Source: Chrysopilus asiliformis | Lineage: Eukaryota > Arthropoda > Insecta > Diptera > Rhagionidae | DNA: 64,000 nt | Assembly (NCBI GenBank): GCA_964034945.1 | Contig: OZ035960.1 | Coordinates: forward strand, 90,609,848-90,673,847 | Reading direction: 5' to 3' | In this document: positions 24,078 through 37,412 of the stretch, piece by piece | How the letters are laid out: every line of letters starts with the position of its first letter | Position numbering within the stretch: the stretch's first letter is position 1 | The notes under the pieces: generated by a model | What the model was told of the DNA's origin: nothing | Database searches by the model: none | Seen by the model: the letters and a program-made list of their open reading frames with translations, nothing else | Program-made: the position numbers and the translations under genes

Positions 24078-27000
24078 TAATTTTGTGCCGTTATTTGGCA
24101 CCGTGCCGTAATTTGGCACCGTGCCGTAATTTGGCACCGTGCCGTAATTTGGCACCGTGCCGTAATTTGGCACCGTGCCGTTATTTGGCACAGTGCCGTT
24201 ATTTGGCACCGTGCCGTAATTTGGCACCGTGCCGTAATTTTGTGCCGTTATTTGGCACCGTGCCGTAATTTGGCACCGTGCCGTAATTTGGCACCGTGCC
24301 GTAATTTGGCACCGTGCCGTTATTTGGCACCGTGCCGTTATTTGGCACCGTACCGTAATTTGGCACCGTGCCGTAATTTGGCACCGTGCCGTTATTTGGC
24401 ACCGTGCCGTAATTTGGCACTGTGCCGTAATTTGGCACCGTGCCGTAATTTGGCACCGTGCCGTAATTTGGCACCGTGCCGTTATTTGGCACCGTGCCGT
24501 TATTTGGCACCGTGCCGTTATTTGGCACCGTGCCGTAATTTGGCACCGTGCCGTAATTTGGCACCGTGCCGTAATTTGGCACCGTGCCGTTATTTGGCAC
24601 CGTGCCGTTATTTGGCACAGTGCGGTTATTTTGCACCGTGCCGTTATTTGGCACCGTGCCGTAATTTGGCACCGTGCCGTTATTTGGCACCGTGCCGTAA
24701 TTTAGCACCGTGCCGTAATTTGGCACCGTGCCGTAATTTGGCACCGTGCCGTAATTTGGCACCGTGCCATTATTTGGAACCGTGCCGTAATTTGGCACCG
24801 TGCCGTAATTTGGCACCGTGCCGTAATTTGGCACCGTGACGTAATTTGGCACCGTGCCGTAATTTGGCACCGTGCCGTAATTTGGCACCGTGCCGTAATT
24901 TGGCACCGTGCCATTATTTGGCACCGTGCCGTAATTTGGCACCGTGCCGTAATTTGGCACCGTGCCGTAATTTGGCACCGTGCCGTAATTTGGCACCGTG
25001 CCGTAATTTGGCACCGTGCCGTAATTTGGCACCGTGCCGTAATTTGGCACCGTGCCGTTATTTGGCACCGTGCCGTAATTTGGCACCGTGCCGTAATTTG
25101 GCACCGTGCCGTTATTTGGCACAGTGCCGTTATTTGGCACCGTGCCGTTATTTGGCACCGTGCCGTAATTTGGCACCGTGCGTAATTTGGCACCGTGCCG
25201 TTATTTGGCACCGTGCCGTAATTTGGCACCGTGCCGTAATTTGGCACCGTGCCGTTATTTGGCACCGTGCCGTAATTTGGCACCGTGCGGTAATTTGGCA
25301 CCGTGCCGTTATTTGGCACCGTGCCGTTATTTGGCACCGTACCGTAATTTGGCACCGTGCCGTAATTTGGCACCGTGCCGTTATTTGGCACCGTGCCGTA
25401 ATTTGGCACTGTGCCGTAATTTGGCACCGTGCCGTAATTTGGCACCGTGCCGTTATTTGGCACCGTGCCGTTATTTGGCACCGTGCCGTAATTTGGCACC
25501 GTGCCGTAATTTGGCACCGTGCCGTAATTTGGCACCGTGCCGTTATTTGGCACCGTGCCGTAATTTGGGACCGTGCCGTAATTTGGCACCGTGCCGTAAT
25601 TTGGCACCGTGCCGTTATTTGGCACCGTGCCGTAATTTGGCACCGTGCCGTTATTTGGCACCGTGCCGTAATTTGGCACCGTGCCGTAATTTGGCACCGT
25701 GCCGTAATTTGGCACCGTGCCGTTATTTGGCACCGTGCCGTTATTTGGCACCGTGCCGTAATTTGGCACCGTGCCGTAATTTGGCACCGTGCCGTAATTT
25801 GGCACCGTGCCGTAATTTGGCACCGTGCCGTAATTTGGCACCGTGCCGTTATTTGGCACAGTGCCGTTATTTGGCACCGTGCCGTAATTTGGCACCGTGC
25901 CGTAATTTGGCACCGTGCCGTAATTTTGTGCCGTTATTTGGCACCGTGCCGTAATTTGGCACCGTGCCGTAATTTGGCACCGTGCCGTAATTTGGCACCG
26001 TGCCGTTATTTGGCACAGTGCCGTTATTTGGCACCGTGCCGTAATTTGGCACCGTGCCGTAATTTTGTGCCGTTATTTGGCACCGTGCCGTAATTTGGCA
26101 CCGTGCCGTAATTTGGCACCGTGCCGTAATTTGGCACCGTGCCGTTATTTGGCACCGTGCCGTTATTTGGCACCGTACCGTAATTTGGCACCGTGCCGTA
26201 ATTTGGCACCGTGCCGTAATTTGGCACCGTGCCGTAATTTGGCACCGTGCCGTAATTTGGCACCGTGCCGTAATTTGGCACCGTGCCGTAATTTGGCACC
26301 GTGCCGTAATTTGGCACCGTGCCGTTATTTGGCACAGTGTCGTTATTTGGCACCGTGCCGTTATTTGGCACCGTGCCGTAATTTGGCACCGTGCCGTAAT
26401 TTGGCACCGTGCCGTTATTTGGCACCGTGCCGTAATTTGGCACCGTGCCGTAATTTGGCACCGTGCCGTAATTTGGCACCTTTTTTTTATTTGGCACCGT
26501 GCCGTAATTTGGCACCGTGCCGTAATTTTGTGCCGTTATTTGGCACCGTGCCGTAATTTGGCACCGTGCCGTAATTTGGCACCGTGCCGTAATTTGGCAC
26601 CGTGCCGTAATTTGGCACCGTGCCGTAATTTGGCACCGTGCCGTAATTTGGCACCGTGCCGTAATTTGGCACCGTGCCGTAATTTGGCACCGTGCCGTAA
26701 TTTGGCACCGTGCCGTAATTTGGCACCGTGCCGTAATTTGGCACCGTGCCGTTATTTGGCACAGTGCGGTTATTTTGCACCGTGCCGTTATTTGGCACCG
26801 TGCCGTAATTTGGCACCGTGCCGTAATTTGGCACCGTACCGTTATTTGGCACCGTGCCGTTATTTGGCACCGTGCCGTTATTTGGCACCGTACCGTAATT
26901 TGGCACCGTGCCGTAATTTGGCACCGTGCCGTTATTTGGCACCGTGCCGTAATTTGGCACTGTGCCGTAATTTGGCACCGTAACGTAATTTGGCACCGTG

Positions 27001-30000
27001 CCGTAATTTGGCACCGTGCCGTTATTTGGCACCGTGCCGTAATTTGGCACCGTGCCGTAATTTGGCACCGTGCCGTTATTTGGCACCGTGCCGTTATTTG
27101 GCACCGTGCCGTTATTTGGCACCGTACCGTAATTTGGCACCGTGCCGTAATTTGGCACCGTGCCGTTATTTGGCACCGTGCCGTAATTTGGCACCGTGCC
27201 GTAATTTGGCACCGTGCCGTAATTTGGCACCGTGCCGTTATTTGGCACCGTGCCGTAATTTGGCACCGTGCCGTAATTTGGCACCGTGCCGTAATTTGGC
27301 ACCGTGCCGTAATTTGGCACCGTGCCGTAATTTGGCACCGTGCCGTTATTTGGCACAGTGCCGTTATTTGGCACCGTGCCGTAATTTGGCACCGTGCCGT
27401 AATTTTGTGCCGTTATTTGGCACCGTGCCGTAATTTGGCACCGTGCCTTAATTTGGCACCGTGCCGTAATTTGGCACCGTGCCGTTATTTGGCACCGTGC
27501 CGTAATTTGGCACCGTGCCGTTATTTGGCACCGTGCCGTAATTTGGCACCGTGCCGTAATTTGGCATCGTGCCGTAATTTGGCACCGTGCCGTTATTTGG
27601 CACCGTGCCGTAATTTGGCACTGTGCCGTAATTTGGCACCGTGCCGTAATTTGGCACCGTGCCGTAATTTGGCACCGTGCCGTTATTTGGCACCGTGCCG
27701 TAATTTGGCACTGTGCCGTAATTTGGCACCGTGCCGTAATTTGGCACCGTGCCGTAATTTGGCACCGTGCCGTTATTTGGCACCGTGCCGTAATTTGGCA
27801 CCGTGCCGTAATTTGGCACCGTGCCGTAATTTGGCACCGTGCCGTAATTTGGCACCGTGCCGTTATTTGGCACCGTGCCGTAATTTGGCACCGTGCCGTA
27901 ATTTGGCACCGTACCGTAATTTGGCACCGTGTCGTAATTTGGCACCGTGCCGTTATTTGGCACCGTGCCGTAATTTGGCACCGTGCCGTAATTTGGCACC
28001 GTGCCGTTATTTGGCACCGTGCCGTAATTTGGCACCGTGCCGTAATTTGGCACCGTGCCGTAATTTGGCACCGTGCCGTAATTTGGCACCGTGCCGTTAT
28101 TTGGCACCGTGCCGTAATTTGGCACCGTGCCGTAATTTGGCACCGTGCCGTTATTTGGCACCGTGCCGTTATTTGGCACCGTACCGTAATTTGGCACCGT
28201 GCCGTTATTTGGCACAGTGCCGTTATTTGGCACCGTGCCGTAATTTGGCACCGTGCCGTAATTTGGCACCGTGCCGTTATTTGGCACCGTGCCGTAATTT
28301 GGCACCGTGCCGTAATTTGGCACCGTACCGTAATTTGGCACCGTGCCGTAATTTGGCACCGTGCCGTTATTTGGCACCGTGCCGTAATTTGGCACCGTGC
28401 CGTAATTTGGCACCGTGCCGTTATTTGGCACCGTGCCGTAATTTGGCACCGTGCCGTAATTTGGCACCGTGCCGTAATTTGGCACCGTGCCGTAATTTGG
28501 CACCGTGCCGTTATTTGGCACCGTGCCGTAATTTGGCACCGTGCCGTAATTTGGCACCGTGCCGTTATTTGGCACCGTGCCGTTATTTGGCACCGTACCG
28601 TAATTTGGCACCGTGCCGTTATTTGGCACAGTGCCGTTATTTGGCACAGTGCCGTTATTTGGCACCGTGCCGTAATTTGGCACCGTGCCGTAATTTGGCA
28701 CCGTGCCGTAATTTGGCACCGTGCCGTAATTTGGCACCGTGCCGTAATTTGGCACCGTGCCGTAATTTGGCACCGTGCCGTAATTTGGCACCGTGCCGTT
28801 ATTTGGCACAGTGCCGTTATTTGGCACCGTGCCGTTATTTGGCACCGTGCCGTAATTTGGCACCGTGCGTAATTTGGCACCGTGCCGTTATTTGGCACCG
28901 TGCCGTAATTTGGCACCGTGCCGTAATTTGGCACCGTGCCGTAATTTGGCACCGTGCCGTTATTTGGCACCGTGCCGTTATTTGGCACCGTACCGTAATT
29001 TGGCACCGTGCCGTAATTTGGCACCGTGCCGTTATTTGGCACCGTGCCGTAATTTGGCACCGTGCCGTAATTTGGCACCGTGCCGTAATTTGGCACCGTG
29101 CCGTAATTTGGCACCGTGCCGTTATTTGGCACCGTGCCGTAATTTGGCACCGTGCGGTAATTTGGCACCGTGCCGTTATTTGGCACCGTGCCGTTATTTG
29201 GCACCGTACCGTAATTTGGCACCGTGCCGTAATTTGGCACCGTGCCGTTATTTGGCACCGTGCCGTAATTTGGCACTGTGCCGTAATTTGGCACCGTGCC
29301 GTAATTTGGCACCGTGCCGTAATTTGGCACCGTGCCGTTATTTGGCACCGTGCCGTTATTTGGCACCGTGCCGTAATTTGGCACCGTGCCGTAATTTGGC
29401 ACCGTGCCGTAATTTGGCACCGTGCCGTTATTTGGCACCGTGTCGTTATTTGGCACCGTACCGTAATTTGGCACCGTGCCGTAATTTGGCACCGTGCCGT
29501 TATTTGGCACCGTGCCGTAATTTGGCACCGTGCCGTAATTTGGCACCGTGCCGTTATTTGGCACCGTGCCGTAATTTGGCACCGTGCCGTAATTTGGCAC
29601 CGTGCCGTAATTTGGCACCGTGCCGTTATTTGGCACCGTGCCGTAATTTGGCACCGTGCCGTTATTTGGCACCGTGCCGTAATTTGGCACCGTGCCGTAA
29701 TTTGGCACCGTGCCGTAATTTGGCACCGTGCCGTTATTTGGCACCGTGCCGTTATTTGGCACCGTGCCGTAATTTGGCACCGTGCCGTAATTTGGCACCG
29801 TGCCGTAATTTGGCACCGTGCCGTAATTTGGCACCGTGCCGTAATTTGGCACCGTGCCGTTATTTGGCACAGTGCCGTTATTTGGCACCGTGCCGTAATT
29901 TGGCACCGTGCCGTAATTTGGCACCGTGCCGTAATTTGGCACCGTGCCGTAATTTGGCACCGTGCCGTTATTTGGCACAGTGCCGTTATTTGGCACCGTG

Positions 30001-33000
30001 CCGTAATTTGGCACCGTGCCGTAATTTTGTGCCGTTATTTGGCACCGTGCCGTAATTTGGCACCGTGCCGTAATTTGGCACCGTGCCGTAATTTGGCACC
30101 GTGCCGTAATTTGGCACCGTGCCGTAATTTGGCACCGTGCCGTAATTTGGCACTGTGCCGTAATTTGGCACCGTGCCGTAATTTGGCACCGTGCCGTAAT
30201 TTGGCACCGTGCCGTAATTTGGCACCGTGCCGTAATTTGGCACCGTGCCGTAATTTGGCACCGTGCCGTAATTTGGCACCGTGCCGTTATTTGGCACAGT
30301 GCCGTAATTTGGCACCGTGCCGTTATTTGGCACCGTGCCGTAATTTGGCACCGTGCGTAATTTGGCACCGTGCCGTTATTTGGCACCGTGCCGTAATTTG
30401 GCACCGTGCCGTAATTTGGCACCGTGCCGTAATTTGGCACCGTGCCGTTATTTGGCACCGTGCCGTTATTTGGCACCGTACCGTAATTTGGCACCGTGCC
30501 GTAATTTGGCACCGTGCCGTTATTTGGCACCGTGCCGTAATTTGGCACCGTGCCGTAATTTGGCACCGTGCCGTAATTTGGCACCGTGCCGTAATTTGGC
30601 ACCGTGCCGTTATTTGGCACCGTGCCGTAATTTGGCACCGTGCGGTAATTTGGCACCGTGCCGTTATTTGGCACCGTGCCGTTATTTGGCACCGTACCGT
30701 AATTTGGCACCGTGCCGTAATTTGGCACCGTGCCGTTATTTGGCACCGTGCCGTAATTTGGCACTGTGCCGTAATTTGGCACCGTGCCGTAATTTGGCAC
30801 CGTGCCGTAATTTGGCACCGTGCCGTTATTTGGCACCGTGCCGTTATTTGGCACCGTGCCGTAATTTGGCACCGTGCCGTAATTTGGCACCGTGCCGTAA
30901 TTTGGCACCGTGCCGTTATTTGGCACCGTGCCGTTATTTGGCACCGTACCGTAATTTGGCACCGTGCCGTAATTTGGCACCGTGCCGTTATTTGGCACCG
31001 TGCCGTAATTTGGCACCGTGCCGTAATTTGGCACCGTGCCGTTATTTGGCACCGTGCCGTAATTTGGCACCGTGCCGTAATTTGGCACCGTGCCGTAATT
31101 TGGCACCGTGCCGTTATTTGGCACCGTGCCGTAATTTGGCACCGTGCCGTTATTTGGCACCGTGCCGTAATTTGGCACCGTGCCGTAATTTGGCACCGTG
31201 CCGTAATTTGGCACCGTGCCGTTATTTGGCACCGTGCCGTTATTTGGCACCGTGCCGTAATTTGGCACCGTGCCGTAATTTGGCACCGTGCCGTAATTTG
31301 GCACCGTGCCGTAATTTGGCACCGTGCCGTAATTTGGCACCGTGCCGTTATTTGGCACAGTGCCGTTATTTGGCACCGTGCCGTAATTTGGCACCGTGCC
31401 GTAATTTGGCACCGTGCCGTAATTTGGCACCGTGCCGTAATTTGGCACCGTGCCGTTATTTGGCACAGTGCCGTTATTTGGCACCGTGCCGTAATTTGGC
31501 ACCGTGCCGTAATTTTGTGCCGTTATTTGGCACCGTGCCGTAATTTGGCACCGTGCCGTAATTTGGCACCGTGCCGTAATTTGGCACCGTGCCGTAATTT
31601 GGCACCGTGCCGTTATTTGGCACAGTGCCGTTATTTGGCACCGTGCCGTAATTTGGCACCGTGCCGTAATTTTGTGCCGTTATTTGGCACCGTGCCGTAA
31701 TTTGGCACCGTGCCGTAATTTGGCACCGTGCCGTAATTTGGCACCGTGCCGTTATTTGGCACCGTGCCGTTATTTGGCACCGTACCGTAATTTGGCACCG
31801 TGCCGTAATTTGGCACCGTGCCGTTATTTGGCACCGTGCCGTAATTTGGCACTGTGCCGTAATTTGGCACCGTGCCGTAATTTGGCACCGTGCCGTAATT
31901 TGGCACCGTGCCGTAATTTGGCACCGTGACGTAATTTGGCACCGTGCCGTAATTTGGCACCGTGCCGTTATTTGGCACCGTGCCGTTATTTGGCACCGTG
32001 CCGTTATTTGGCACCGTACCGTAATTTGGCACCGTGCCGTAATTTGGCACCGTGCCGTAATTTGACACCGTGCCGTAATTTGGCACCGTGCCGTTATTTG
32101 GCACCGTGCCGTTATTTGGCACCGTACCGTAATTTGGCACCGTGCCGTAATTTGGCACCGTGCCGTAATTTGGCACCGTGCCGTTATTTGGCACCGTGCC
32201 GTTATTTGGCACCGTACCGTAATTTGGCACCGTGCCGTTATTTGGCACCGTGCCGTTATTTGGCACTGTACCGTAATTTGGCACCGTGCCGTAATTTGGC
32301 ACCGTGCCGTTATTTGGCACCGTGCCGTAATTTGGCACCGTGCCGTAATTTGGCACCGTGCCGTAATTTGGCACCGTGCCGTAATTTGGCACCGTGCCGT
32401 AATTTGGCACCGTGCCGTAATTTGACACCGTGTCGTAATTTGGCACCATGCCGTAATTTGGCACCGTGCCGTTATTTGGCACAGTGCCGTTATTTGGCAC
32501 CGTGCCGTTATTTGGCACCGTGCCGTAATTTGGCACCGTGCCGTAATTTGGCACCGTGCCGTTATTTGGCACCGTGCCGTAATTTGGCACCGTGCCGTTA
32601 TTTGGCACCGTGCCGTAATTTGGCACCGTTATTTGACACCGTGCCGTAATTTGGCACCGTTATTTGGCACCGTGCCGTAATTTGGCACCGTGCCGTAATT
32701 TGGCACCGTTATTTGGCACCGTGCCGTAATTTGGCACCGTTATTTGGCACCGTGCCGTAATTTGGCACCGTGCCGTAATTTGGCACCGTGCCGTAATTTG
32801 GCACCGTGCCGTAATTTGGCACCGTGCCGTAATTTGGCACCGTGCCGTTATTTGGCACCGTGCCGTTATTTGGCACCGTACCGTAATTTGGCACCGTGCC
32901 GTTATTTGGCACCGTGCCGTTATTTGGCACTGTACCGTAATTTGGCACCGTGCCGTAATTTGGCACCGTTATTTGGCACCGTGCCGTAATTTGGCACCGT

Positions 33001-33425
33001 GCCGTACTTTGGCACCGTGCCGTTATTTGGCACCGTGCCGTAATTTGGCACCGTGCCGTAATTTGGCACCGTGCCGTAATTTGGCACCGTGCCGTAATTT
33101 GGCACCGTGCCGTAATTTGACACCGTGTCGTAATTTGGCACCATGCCGTAATTTGGCACCGTGCCGTTATTTGGCACAGTGCCGTTATTTGGCACCGTGC
33201 CGTTATTTGGCACCGTGCCTGGCACCGTGCCGTAATTTGGCACCGTGCCGTTATTTGGCACCGTTCCGTAATTTGGCACCGTGCCGTTATTTGGCACCGT
33301 GCCGTAATTTGGCACCGTTATTTGACACCGTGCCGTAATTTGGCACCGTTATTTGGCACCGTGCCGTAATTTGGCACCGTGCCGTAATTTGGCACCGTTA
33401 TTTGGCACCGTGCCGTAATTTTGTG
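24078..33425. repeat. Satellite domain B: 13-bp variant unit AATTTTGTGCCG
   Basis: A 5-bp-shorter unit, AATTTTGTGCCG, marks the array at about 24081, 24238, 25924, 26063, 26526, 27403, 30025, 31513, 31670 and 33419. Spacings of 157 bp (24081/24238 and 31513/31670) and 1,488 bp (30025/31513) indicate duplicated blocks. 28865-30055 and 30353-31543 are near-identical copies 1,488 bp apart. Confidence 0.85.
26479..26492. repeat. Aberrant satellite unit with an eight-T run
   Basis: One unit reads GGCACC followed by eight T and then ATTTGGCACC, so that GTGCCG is replaced by T. It is the only such unit I noticed in the array. It could be a true private mutation or a consensus error. Confidence 0.6.
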
Positions 33426-36400
33426 CCGTTATTTGGCACCGTGCCGTAATTTGGCACCGTGCCGTAATTTGGCACCGTGACGTAATTTGGCACCGTGCCG
33501 TAATTTGGCACCGTGCCGTAATTTGGCACCGTGCCGTAATTTGGCACCGTGCCGTTATTTGGCACCGTGCCGTTATTTGGCACCGTGCCGTTATTTGGCA
33601 CCGTACCGTAATTTGGCACCGTGCCGTTATTTGGCACCGTGCCGTTATTTGGCACTGTACCGTAATTTGGCACCGTGCCGTAATTTGGCACCGTGCCGTA
33701 ATTTGGCACCGTGCCGTAATTTGGCACCGTGCCGTAATTTGGCACCGTGCCGTTATTTGGCACCGTGCCGTTATTTGGCACCGTACCGTAATTTGGCACC
33801 GTGCCGTTATTTGGCACCGTGCCGTTATTTGGCACTGTACCGTAATTTGGCACCGTGCCGTAATTTGGCACCGTGCCGTAATTTGGCACCGTTATTTGGC
33901 ACCGTGCCGTAATTTGGCACCGTGCCGTTATTTGGCACCGTGCCGTTATTTGGCACCGTGCCGTAATTTGGCACCGTGCCGTAATTTGGCACCGTGCCGT
34001 AATTTGGCACCGTGCCGTAATTTGGCACCGTGCCGTAATTTGGCACCGTGCCGTAATTTGGCACCGTGCCGTAATTTGGCACCGTGCCGTAATTTGGCAC
34101 CGTGCCGTAATTTGGCACCGTGCCGTAATTTGGCACCGTGCCGTAATTTGGCACCGTGCCGTAATTTGGCACCGTACCGTAATTTGGCACCGTGCCGTAA
34201 TTTGGCACCGTGCCGTTATTTGGCACCGTGCCGTAATTTGGCACCGTGCCGTTATTTGGCACCGTGCCGTAATTTGGCACCGTGCCGTAATTTGGCACCG
34301 TGCCGTAATTTGGCACCGTGCCGTAATTTTTCACCGTGCCGTAATTTGGCACCGTGCCGTAATTTGACACCGTGTCGTAATTTGGCACCATGCCGTAATT
34401 TGGCACCGTGCCGTTATTTGGCACAGTGCCGTTATTTGGCACCGTGCCGTTATTTGGCACCGTGCCGTAATTTGGCACCGTGCCGTAATTTGGCACCGTG
34501 CCGTTATTTGGCACCGTGCCGTAATTTGGCACCGTGCCGTTATTTGGCACCGTGCCGTAATTTGGCACCGTGCCGTAATTTGGCACCGTGCCGTAATCTG
34601 GCACCGTGCCGTAATTTAAGCGGTGCGTAATTTGGCACCGTGCCGTAATCTGGCACCGTGCCGTTATTTGGCACCGTGCCGTAATTTGGCACCGTTATTT
34701 GGCACCGTGCCGTAATTTGGCACCGTGCCGTAATTTGGCACCGTGCCGTAATTTGGCACCGTGCCGTAATTTGGCACCGTGCCGTAATTTGGCACCGTGC
34801 CGTAATTTGGCACCGTGCCGTTATTTGGCACCGTACCGTAATTTGGCACCGTGCCGTTATTTGGCACCGTGCCGTTATTTGGCACTGTACCGTAATTTGG
34901 CACCGTGCCGTAATTTGGCACCGTGCCGTAATTTGGCACCGTGCCGTAATTTGGCACCGTGCCGTAATTTGGCACCGTGCCGTAATTTGGCACCGTGCCG
35001 TTATTTGGCACCGTGCCGTTATTTGGCACCGTACCGTAATTTGGCACCGTGCCGTTATTTGGCACCGTGCCGTTATTTGGCACTGTACCGTAATTTGGCA
35101 CCGTGCCGTAATTTGGCACCGTGCCGTAATTTGGCACCGTGCCGTAATTTGGCACCGTGCCGTAATTTGGCACCGTGCCGTTATTTGGCACCGTGCCGTT
35201 ATTTGGCACCTTACCGTAATTTGGCACCGTGCCGTTATTTGGCACCGTGCCGTTATTTGGCACCGTACCGTAATTTGGCACCGTGCCGTTATTTGGCACC
35301 GTGCCGTTATTTGGCACTGTACCGTAATTTGGCACCGTGCCGTTATTAGGCACTGTACCGTAATTTGGCACCGTGCCGTAATTTGGCACCGTGCCGTAAT
35401 TTGGCACCGTGCCGTAATTTGGCACCGTGCCGTAATTTGGCACCGTGCCGTAATTTGGCACCGTGCCGTAATTTGGCACCGTGCCGTAATTTGGCACCGT
35501 GCCGTTATTTGGCACCGTACCGTAATTTGGCACCGTGCCGTTATTTGGCACCGTGCCGTTATTTGGCACTGTACCGTAATTTGGCACCGTGCCGTAATTT
35601 GGCACCGTGCCGTAATTTGGCACCGTGCCGTAATTTGGCAGCGTGCCGTTATTTGGCACCGTGCCGTTATTTGGCACCGTACCGTAATTTGGCACCGTGC
35701 CGTTATTTGGCACCGTGCCGTTATTTGGCACTGTACCGTAATTTGGCACCGTGCCGTAATTTGGCACCGTGCCGTAATTTGGCACCGTGCCGTAATTTGG
35801 CACCGTGCCGTAATTTGGCACCGTGCCGTTATTTGGCACCGTGCCGTTATTTGGCACCGTACCGTAATTTGGCACCGTGCCGTTATTTGGCACCGTGCCG
35901 TTATTTGGCACTGTACCGTAATTTGGCACCGTGCCGTAATTTGGCACCGTGCCGTAATTTGGCACCGTGCCGTTATTTGGCACCGTGCCGTAATTTGGCA
36001 CCGTGCCGTTATTTGGCACCGTGCCGTAATTTGGCACCGTGCCGTAATTTGGCACCGTGCCGTAATTTGGCACCGTGCCGTAATTTGACACCGTGTCGTA
36101 ATTTGGCACCATGCCGTAATTTGGCACCGTGCCGTTATTTGGCACAGTGCCGTTATTTGGCACCGTGCCGTTATTTGGCACCGTGCCGTAATTTGGCACC
36201 GTGCCGTAATTTGGCACCGTGCCGTTATTTGGCACCGTACCGTAATTTGGCACCGAGCCGTAATTTGGCACCGTGCCGTTATTTGGCACCGTGCCGTAAT
36301 TTGGCACCGAGCCGTAATTTGGCACCGTGCCGTAATTTGGCACCGTGCCGTAATTTGGCACCGTGCCGTAATTTGGCACCGTGCCGTAATTTGGCACCGT

Positions 36401-36662
36401 GCCGTAATTTGGCACCGTGCCGTAATTTGGCACCGTGCCGTAATTTGGCACCGTGCCGTTATTTGGCACAGTGCCGTTATTTGGCACCGTGCCGTTATTT
36501 GGCACCGTGCCGTAATTTGGCACCGTGCCGTAATTTGGCACCGTGCCGTTATTTGGCACCGTGCCGTTATTTGGCACCGTGCCGTAATTTGGCACCGTGC
36601 CGTTATTTGGCACCGTGCCGTAATTTGGCACCGTGCCGTAATTTGGCACCGTTATTTGGCAC
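32626..36662. repeat. Satellite domain C: 13-bp variant unit GGCACCGTTATTTGG
   Basis: Units lacking GTGCC (GGCACCGTTATTTGGCACC) recur at roughly 32626, 32657, 32707, 32737, 32968, 33317, 33348, 33398, 33889, 34692 and 36649, and not in domains A, D or E as far as I could see. They overlap the last domain-B variant at 33419, so the border is mixed. Confidence 0.8.
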
Positions 36663-37350
36663 CGTGCCGTAATTTGGCACCGTGCCGTAATTTGGCACCG
36701 TGCCGTTATTTGGCACAGTGGTAATTTGGCACCGTGCCGTTATTTGGCACCGTGCCGTAATTTGGCACCGTGCCGTTATTTGGCACCGTGCCGTAATTTG
36801 GCACCGTGCCGTAATTTGGCACCGTGCCGTTATTTGGCACCGTGCCGTAATTTGGCACCGTGCCGTTATTTGGCACCGTGCCGTAATTTGGCACCGTGCC
36901 GTAATTTGGCACCGTACCGTAATTTGGCACCGTGCCGTTATTTGGCACCGTGCCGTTATTTGGCACCGTGCCGTTATTTGGCACCGTGCCGTTATTTGGC
37001 ACCGTGCCGTAATTTGGCACCGTGCCGTAATTTGGCACCGTGCCGTAATTTGGCACCGTGCCGTAATTTGGCACCGTGGCGTAATTTGGCACCGTGCCGT
37101 AATTTGGCACCGTGCCGTTATTTGGCACCGTGCCGTTATTTGGCACCGTACCGTAATTTGGCACCGTGCCGTAATTTGGCACCGTGCCGTAATTTGGCAC
37201 CGTGCCGTAATTTGGCACCGTGCCGTTATTTGGCACCGTGCCGTTATTTGGCACCGTGCCGTTATTTGGCACCGTGCCATAATTTGACACCGTGCCGTAA
37301 TTTGGCACCGTGCCGTAATTTGGCACCGTGCCGTAATTTGGCACCGTTAT

Positions 37351-37412
37351 GGCACGGTGCCAAATAACGGCACGGTGCCAAATAACGGCACGGTGCCAAA
37401 TAACGGCACGGT
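37351..37412 (-). repeat. Local inversion of three to four satellite units
   Basis: Here the array reads GGCACGGTGCCAAATAACGG, the reverse complement of the surrounding unit, for about 62 bp. CAAATAACGG occurs three times at 18-bp steps. Forward orientation resumes at 37413 with GGCACCGTGCC. This is the only orientation switch I noticed in the array. Confidence 0.9.

Noticed and set aside
26775..31700. Apparent 1,641-codon plus-strand protein of repeating AVIWHR/LAPCRN
   Set aside because: Same cause as above. No start context, no splice structure, and the frame runs straight through domain-specific indels by switching hexapeptide.
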